DNA of 64,000 nucleotides from Terebella lapidaria (Eukaryota; Annelida; Polychaeta; Terebellida; Terebellidae): NCBI GenBank assembly GCA_949152475.1, contig OX424570.1, positions 10,032,181 to 10,096,180 of the forward strand, read 5' to 3'. Shown piece by piece: positions 58,068 to 64,000 of this stretch (position 1 is its first letter; each line of letters starts with the position of its first letter). The notes under the pieces were generated by a model. It saw only the letters and a program-made list of their open reading frames with translations, ran no database searches and was not told where the DNA came from. The position numbers and the translations under genes were made by a program.

Positions 58068-59135
58068 TTACTTTTTGTCTGCTAAACTCTTAATAACGGA
58101 AAACATTTGTAGCATTTGTTGCTGAATATTCTCTTGCTGCTGCAGCCTCGCTTGCATTTCTTCTCTCTGTAGCTGGAGACGCTCTCTATCCAGTGCGATT
58201 TCCTGGCGTCGCAGATCCAACTCCTCGACACGATTAGCGTTTGAGCTTTTGTTCTTTTCTTCGAGGTAACTAAGAATTGCACCCTTGTTCATTCGCTTGG
58301 CCTTCGGTGGAGTATCTGAAATAAGAAGATCGAAGATACAATATATGGATGAGTTTTCATAATTTACTAACTATTCAATTTTGCGACATATCTATATAGG
58401 TCAAATTCAGGTTCGCCACAAAATCGTCATATATTTTCTCATTTGATTGTAACATATAATTTAAAAAATATTTTGACGAATTCTAGAAGTTTACTTCACA
58501 CAACTCATAGATAAATGTGTAGAATTGTCGAAGTCCGGAAAAAATTTAAATGGGGCAAAAATGGGTTGAATCAAACTGATTTCGGAATCAATTTTTCTAA
58601 ATGACCGGTGAATCAATAGGAAAGACTTATAAGCGTCATAGCCGTCTCACTGGTATCATGAACCTGGAATATTGAAAATATTTGAAAATACTAGTAGCCC
58701 TAATTGTCCAAAAATGACGGAAGCAATGACCACACATGTAGGTCTGTAACCCGGAAACTTTTACTAGTACTGATATGTGTCTGTCTAATGTGTCTAACCA
58801 TAATTGAAATGGGTAACGGTTGTTTTTATATATATGGGTGTTATACAGCGCTTCGAATGTGGCTGCTCCAAGTACATTAACTCAGACTGGGGTTAAAGTG
58901 TAAAACGCCTTTGAAAACTGGTTGAAAAGAGCTCTATAACGTTAATGTCCTATAATATACCGTCTTCAGAATCGCTACTGTCCCCTCTCGTTTTCAGAGC
59001 TGCAGCTCTAACTCTAACGCCGGCCTCGCGAGCATCCGATTCTGTTTTCTTCTTTATGTCCGCCGCTGCCTTGTAGTCCAAGAGCCCAGAGGGTTTTATT
59101 TGAGTCGGAAGTGCCAAAAGGTCTGAGAGTTGATT
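58068..59135 (-). CDS. C-terminal exons of a coiled-coil protein, probable Harbinger partner ORF (N-terminus not found)
   Basis: Two minus-strand exons: 58,961-59,135 (acceptor TCTAG before it, donor GACG|gtatat) and 58,068-58,315 (acceptor ATTTCAG; stop at its end). The join keeps the frame (Asp codon split after SSDSED). The first exon reads LLALPTQIKPSGLLDYKAAA and a Lys/Glu-rich stretch; the second holds PKAKRMNKGAIL, then a heptad-rich coiled coil (RRQEIALDRERLQLQREEMQ) ending SLADKK. Animal Harbinger elements commonly carry a second, Myb/SANT-type DNA-binding gene with such a C-terminus; the DNA-binding exon itself is not visible upstream, so this copy may be incomplete. A host gene is the alternative. 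Confidence 0.5.
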
Positions 59136-59875
59136 CTAGACTGAAATTTACTCAGGAATCCAAAAATGGACGTCTGACAAAGATCTGCCTAGATAAATTA
59201 TCCAAAATTTCACTTTGAAGTGAGGTACCCTAAGTCACGATATCAATTTTTCGTCATATTTCCATCTTCCAGTGTTTTGGTCTAACGCTGATATATTTGT
59301 GTAAAATATGCTATTTGTTTTGTTTTATCCATGCTAGTGACCTTAGTATATATATCTTCTGATATAAAAACATAATCTGATTTGTCAAAATTCCAACTTG
59401 GCTGCCATTCAAGCACATATAAATATAATATGTAAGTATATTTAATCTTGGTGAAAGTTTTTGCGATCATCTCACCAATATTGAAGCAATTCAACCAGAT
59501 TGTGTTTTATCATTTGGTTTTGTATTTCTGATTAAACAAAATGCCAACAACAATTCAGGAATCCAAAATAATTTATTTTGGACTGAACTATTTGAAACAT
59601 TCTGGGATTCAATATTGCTAACGCAATTGAACATGATGGCTTTTCATGCTATATTTCACATCATACGTACTTAGCCCGATCACTAATCAAATACTTATTA
59701 CTACCTATTTTTTTCTCATTATACAACATATAACACATGATAGTCAGTGGTAACAAAAGTTGTCTCCAGATCATCTTGTCTCCAGATTCATCAAACCCAT
59801 ATATTTGTTCCTTGCTCATCATTGTCTTCTCGACCTAGGCAGACTCCGCAGGCAATACAATGTGTATCAACATGA
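59136..59875. other. Region without a supported gene
   Basis: AT-rich. CAGGAATCCAAAA occurs at about 59,153 and 59,559, possibly the edge of a repeat. No frame with a motif. Confidence 0.45.
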
Positions 59876-62800
59876 TCAATCATCATCGCCAACTGACTCG
59901 TCAACACCATACATGTGTTCACCCTGGCTGACTTCTTCCTCTTCAGCTTCATCTTCCAGAAGAGTGGAGAGTGAATGAGGATTCGTTTCAAGAGCTTTGA
60001 ATACGTCGATCGGTAGCTGCTTCCCATCATACCAATCAAGTACGTATGCACCGTTTTCCAGCACCCATCCATTCTGTTCAGGTTTGGTGTTGCAAGGGTT
60101 GTCCTTTTCAGCATTCTTCCACATGTTAGCAATGTAGTGCGTTCTTCTTATTTTCTTCATTAGAACCTTGGAGCATGGAGGAAGAGCACTTGGATTGATC
60201 CCTTTGATCGCATGTAACGGGTTTTCCAGGTTCTTTGGTTCATAGGTACGCTGGAAGATGATACAGCGTGCGGCATCGACACTGGTTTGGTTATTTTGTC
60301 CATACATATGACAAACGAACTTCTCACATGTTGACATTGTATCTCCAGACAAAGGATTTTCCTGACTTCCCAATTCTGCGAACACTTTCAGGAATTCAGC
60401 ATGCTTGGTCATGATATCCAGTGGCATCCAGTGGATGCGAGATCTTTCCCAAGAGTACTCACAAGTGCATCAATGCTGATGTACCTACGCGTGTTGTTGT
60501 GATTTAGACCAGCATCAAGCCATACTTTAGTCGCTGTTGTGATGTGTGACATGTAGTAGATGAGGATGATCCAGACATCTGTATCGTTGCTCCTGATACA
60601 GACATTCCCACTGATCTGACGTGACAAGATGTGTTGCAAATGGAACACCATTCTGGTATCAGCCTCTTCGTGGGATGATTGGAGTTCTCCCACTGTAATG
60701 CAAGACACTGTGTTGCCGATTGCTGTGAAACAATAGCATTTGTTGTCAATAGCCAAAAACACATCGTGGTTCCTGAGCAACCCGGCATGTGTGTTCCTTG
60801 CCCAGTCTGTAGCCAAAAACCGACAGAAGCCAGACTTGAATGATGGTGATCGTAGTGACAACTGCCAATCCTTGGGACGAATCTGTTCTGGTCCTGTGAT
60901 ATTTATCACCATGTCAGATGCTCCTCGATGCTCACGTTCCATATCCTTGATTGACGGAGAACCGTATGTATCACAGACGAAATGGATCTCCCTGCCCATC
61001 ATGCAAAGTTGTTGGAGGAGCACTTTCGATACTTGACCAAAGCTGAGTGGCAGATTTTGCTGTGCATGCAAGAAGAATGTTGCATCAACAATCACCGTAT
61101 CGACTGCATCAGGCTCTGTTTTATCAGGCATCATTGACTCCAGTCTCTGCATCAGTTTAGATTTGTCTGTTTTGTTAATGCTGCCATCACTGTGACCTAA
61201 GGCGAGAGGTACTGGTGTTAATGGGAACTCAAGAACCTTGGTCAGGTCGATTTTCTGTTGTGCACTGATGAGCAGTAGCCTACCAAACAGGTCCCTTGTT
61301 CCCTGGATCTCATGCACCCTGTTTTTGGTTTGTAGCTGCAATTTGACAGAGCTAGAGGTGAAGTTCTGAGCTTTTTGTCGTTTGATTGGCTTCTCGAAGC
61401 GCAGTGGATCATCAAAGCAGGCTTCTCTGAACTAAGCAGAGGATGATTCTCCTTTCTTGACAAACTGCAAGAGATCGTCTCTGACTGTGTCCGTGGTCTT
61501 CTTTCCTGATGTGAGGCAATACAGGTTAGTATCAGGTTCCTGTTCTTGAATACTGAAAGGATTCATCGTTGAGTTGATGCCATGGACTATTTTAACGAAA
61601 TCTTCATGGTCTTTTTTGATCCGGTGTTTCCTGAGTTCTTTAGTGATGTCTTCTGAAGTCGTCAAGCCAGCCTCATCAAGAAGGTTTCCCACGATTGCAC
61701 TACGCATGAACTGTGTGACCATCCACCTCCTTCGGGCTGTGGCAGAATGGACAAATGCTGCAATACCAGTCTGCCTGGATGCAGCGTCGGCATTGACAGT
61801 CTGCTCCAGGGTCATGTCCACTGCTGTTCTCGAGAACGGCTTGGCAGTGCGCCTAACAGACAGCGCTCCAGCTTCCAAAACTTGTGATACTCCTGGATGT
61901 GTGTTTTCGGCATTAAGAAGATTCAAGTGATAGCGAACCATGTACCTGGCATAGTTTGGTCGATTGCCAGCGAAGAAGATCGGGATCATCCTTTCGAGAG
62001 CATATATGAACAAGGGAAGATCATTTGTTCTGCACGCTCGGCTCAGAAGCAGGAATCTTTGCACAAGATCAACATACTGCATCCAGTAATGTGCTGTGCT
62101 TCCGTGTTCACCCGCAAGGGTCTTCCTTGTGTACTCGTCATATTCTTGCATCAGAGTGTTGTACTCAGAGGATTTCTCCAATGCCTCGAGCATTGATGGG
62201 ACATTCTGGTCAGTGCACTTCTCAAATAGGTCTACTTGTGTTTCTCTACTCTGAACAAAGGCATCAAAGTGAAGTGATTGCATGGCTGCTGCAAGAAGAG
62301 GATGAAGTCGTTTGCAACGATTGTAGTGTTTTCCCAGGAGGAAGCCTCGAAGTGAACCTGGAGCTAAGACATCAGTTTCTGTCAGAATGTGGGGACCACC
62401 AGATCCATCAATGTAGTGGCCCAGACAGCCAAAATAAGCCAGTGTGATGTGGAAGGCTCCAAAACAAACAAATACGTTGTCATACAGAGGAGCTTCTGCA
62501 ACTTGTATTTGCATAGCTGGCTTTGCCACAGCTAGATCATATGTGACTATTGCATAGTCCTCAAGACATTCTTCCGCCACCTTCTGGGATATTTTTAGTG
62601 TCTCTGCTACGACATCTAGTCGTGTTGGAGGCAAACTGATGTTTTCCATATACCCGATACGTTGTATTGGGAGTTGATCATCAGTTGACAGTGCATTCCA
62701 GCCTGTCCACATCGGTGTTGATTCCAGCTTCATGCATATCATCCACAGAGTATCTCTCCACTCCATAGTGCTCAGGTGCGATGGTATTTCACTTTTTCCT

Positions 62801-64000
62801 TTTGGGTACTCAAATGTAGTGATCTTTGGTTTTTTTTCTGTATGGCTCCAATGATTTTTGTTCTCTGGTGAAAAGTCTTGATCGACGATTCTTTTTGGGA
62901 TGTGATGAGTTGTTTTGGGTCGAAATGCTGGTTTCTTCTTCTGCTGGTTCTGTGGTTGGATAGACGTTCTGATAGCAGATGCCAACAGTGTCGTGTACAG
63001 TACCAGCACCAGAGATCGTCTCAGTATTCACATCATAATTGTCCCATGCCAGTGCTGTTGCTAGGCCGGGCTGCTGAAGAATTCCATCAGGTGTGGCATT
63101 TTCCCTGGTGACGACGCCAGTAGCAAGACTAGTTTCGAGTTCTTCTGCCCCGTGATAACTAATACAGTGGCCCATTCGATTGAGAATGTCAAGAACCTTC
63201 CTGGATCCTGTCAGGCTCTTCATGCCTAAGCCCATGTTGATATGTTTGCCTGGTTTGAAATGTCCCCTACTGGAAGCAAACATGACATCTGCTGACACAG
63301 ACTGAATGAGTCTGGACACCTGGTCACTTTGGCATTCTTTTGCCGAACCTGTATATAGAACTCGAAAAAAGGTTAGCAAAGAATCTGGGGGATCACCCTG
63401 ACATGTAGACATCATTTTGGCCGTTAAGTTTTCGGGCAATGGATCACTCTGCTTCACAACATCTTTGATGATACGTCTAAGAAATAGTGCTGCTCCAACT
63501 AAGGCAGTATCATCGACTGACGCCTGTCGAAAAGCAGCTTCAACACTCATGTTGCTGTTGTATATAATATTTCCCTGCTTGTTGCTTGACTTGCATTGTT
63601 TCAGTTGATCAGGGAAAGTTTTCAGCAGTTTGTCACGCAGAGAAGCAGCAGGGTATGTTGAATCTTCATCCTGTAGACTTTTCAGATATTTTGCATGTAT
63701 CGAAGTTAGAAACTCGGCCCCTTCTACGTCAATCAGGTTTTCTTTGATATAGCTTTTCAACTCTTCAAATGTTCTCTGGTGACAGGAGGTGTCTGATACT
63801 TTTGATTGCTGTATATTCGCTGCCTTGTTCAAATATGCTCTCCTGCACGTGTGATGATACTTTATTTCTTTGGCAATCAAGTCAATGCCTGATATTTTAG
63901 CCAGCATAACGTCATCAGAGAGTGCGACTGCTGCTTCATATATGTTTTGTCCTGCTGTAGGGTCTTCACAGTTTCCCAAATATTCCTTTTTAAACTGTCC
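59876..64000 (-). pseudogene. Large PIN-like/'TGCD' family gene, broken, running off the right edge
   Basis: One protein of at least 1,300 residues split into four frames. N-terminal part (62,810-64,000): a Cys/His segment (IKYHHTCRRAYLNK). Middle (61,432-63,009): FVCFGAFHITLAYFGCLGHY, GSGGPHILTETDVL and SRACRTNDLPLFIYALERM segments. C-terminal part (60,409 to about 61,430): TVIVDATFFLH, IHFVCDTYGSPSIKDMEREH, SSHEEADTRMVFH and RSNDTDVWIIL, whose Asp residues would suit a PIN/XPG-like nuclease; then 59,876-60,427, with LPPCSKVL. Breaks: a one-base slip in the A run at about 62,829-62,836, an in-frame TAG at 61,432-61,434, and a small deletion at about 60,430 between two CACTGGAT repeats that removes part of the family's TGCD block. 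The exact role of the family is unknown to me; a relative lies inside the long-TIR element at 4.4-9.0 kb. Confidence 0.7.

Overview
This is a stretch of animal nuclear DNA. It is AT-rich, with short exons, GT-AG introns, TATA boxes about 30 bases before likely transcription starts, and AATAAA signals after stop codons. It is dense in eukaryotic transposons: Ty3/gypsy, Penelope-like, Tc1-like, PIF/Harbinger, MITEs, and long-terminal-inverted-repeat elements. The mix suits a marine invertebrate, perhaps a mollusc, but no marker gene fixes the species. No bacterial operon, tRNA, rRNA or CRISPR array was seen. || Host genes: the host content I can support is one cluster of tiny secreted-peptide genes, all on the + strand, at about 2.2-50.4 kb. 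Each encodes a signal peptide, a short Cys motif, and a C-terminal tail spread over later exons. Genes A (2.2-4.1 kb), B1 (9.7-11.1), B2 (15.2-16.7), B3 (24.9-26.3) and C (31.5-34.6) share a C-x-C-x4-C-x-C core. That is the cysteine spacing of protegrin and theta-defensin beta-hairpins. Gene E (46.9-48.9) and broken gene F (49.8-50.4) carry different Cys motifs but keep the same internal 53-nt exon with phase 1/phase 0 introns, so they look like distant members. Remnant 3' exons of the family lie at 13.5-14.2, 23.1-23.9 and 30.6-30.8 kb. I do not recognise the family. || How the array grew: an ancestral A-B-Tc1 order seems to have been duplicated twice. Event 1 joined a Tc1-like element to intron 3 of an A-type gene at a short ACGT match (about 13,463). 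Event 2 duplicated 6.08 kb (13,272-19,355 and 22,931-29,014), with a truncated Penelope-like retroelement (19,356-22,930) caught at the junction. || Mobile elements left to right: a 4.6-kb element with about 700-bp inverted repeats (4,355-8,992), containing a decayed gene of a large invertebrate family that recurs less decayed at 59.9-64.0 kb; three Tc1-like copies plus a fragment, all inactive; the Penelope-like element, whose first ORF is a NADAR domain fused to an SGNH hydrolase-like domain and whose second is reverse transcriptase plus GIY-YIG nuclease, linked by a TTTAAAC -1 frameshift site; a nearly intact 8.74-kb Ty3/gypsy element (37,508-46,248) on the minus strand with gag and pol joined by a GGGAAAC site and a perfect hairpin, sitting inside a perfect 68-bp-arm palindrome; a 2.8-kb non-autonomous inverted-repeat element (51,014-53,840); a TTAA-flanked MITE (55,092-55,985); an apparently intact PIF/Harbinger transposase (56,365-57,475) with a partner coiled-coil gene (58,068-59,135); and the second large-family pseudogene, which runs off the right edge.
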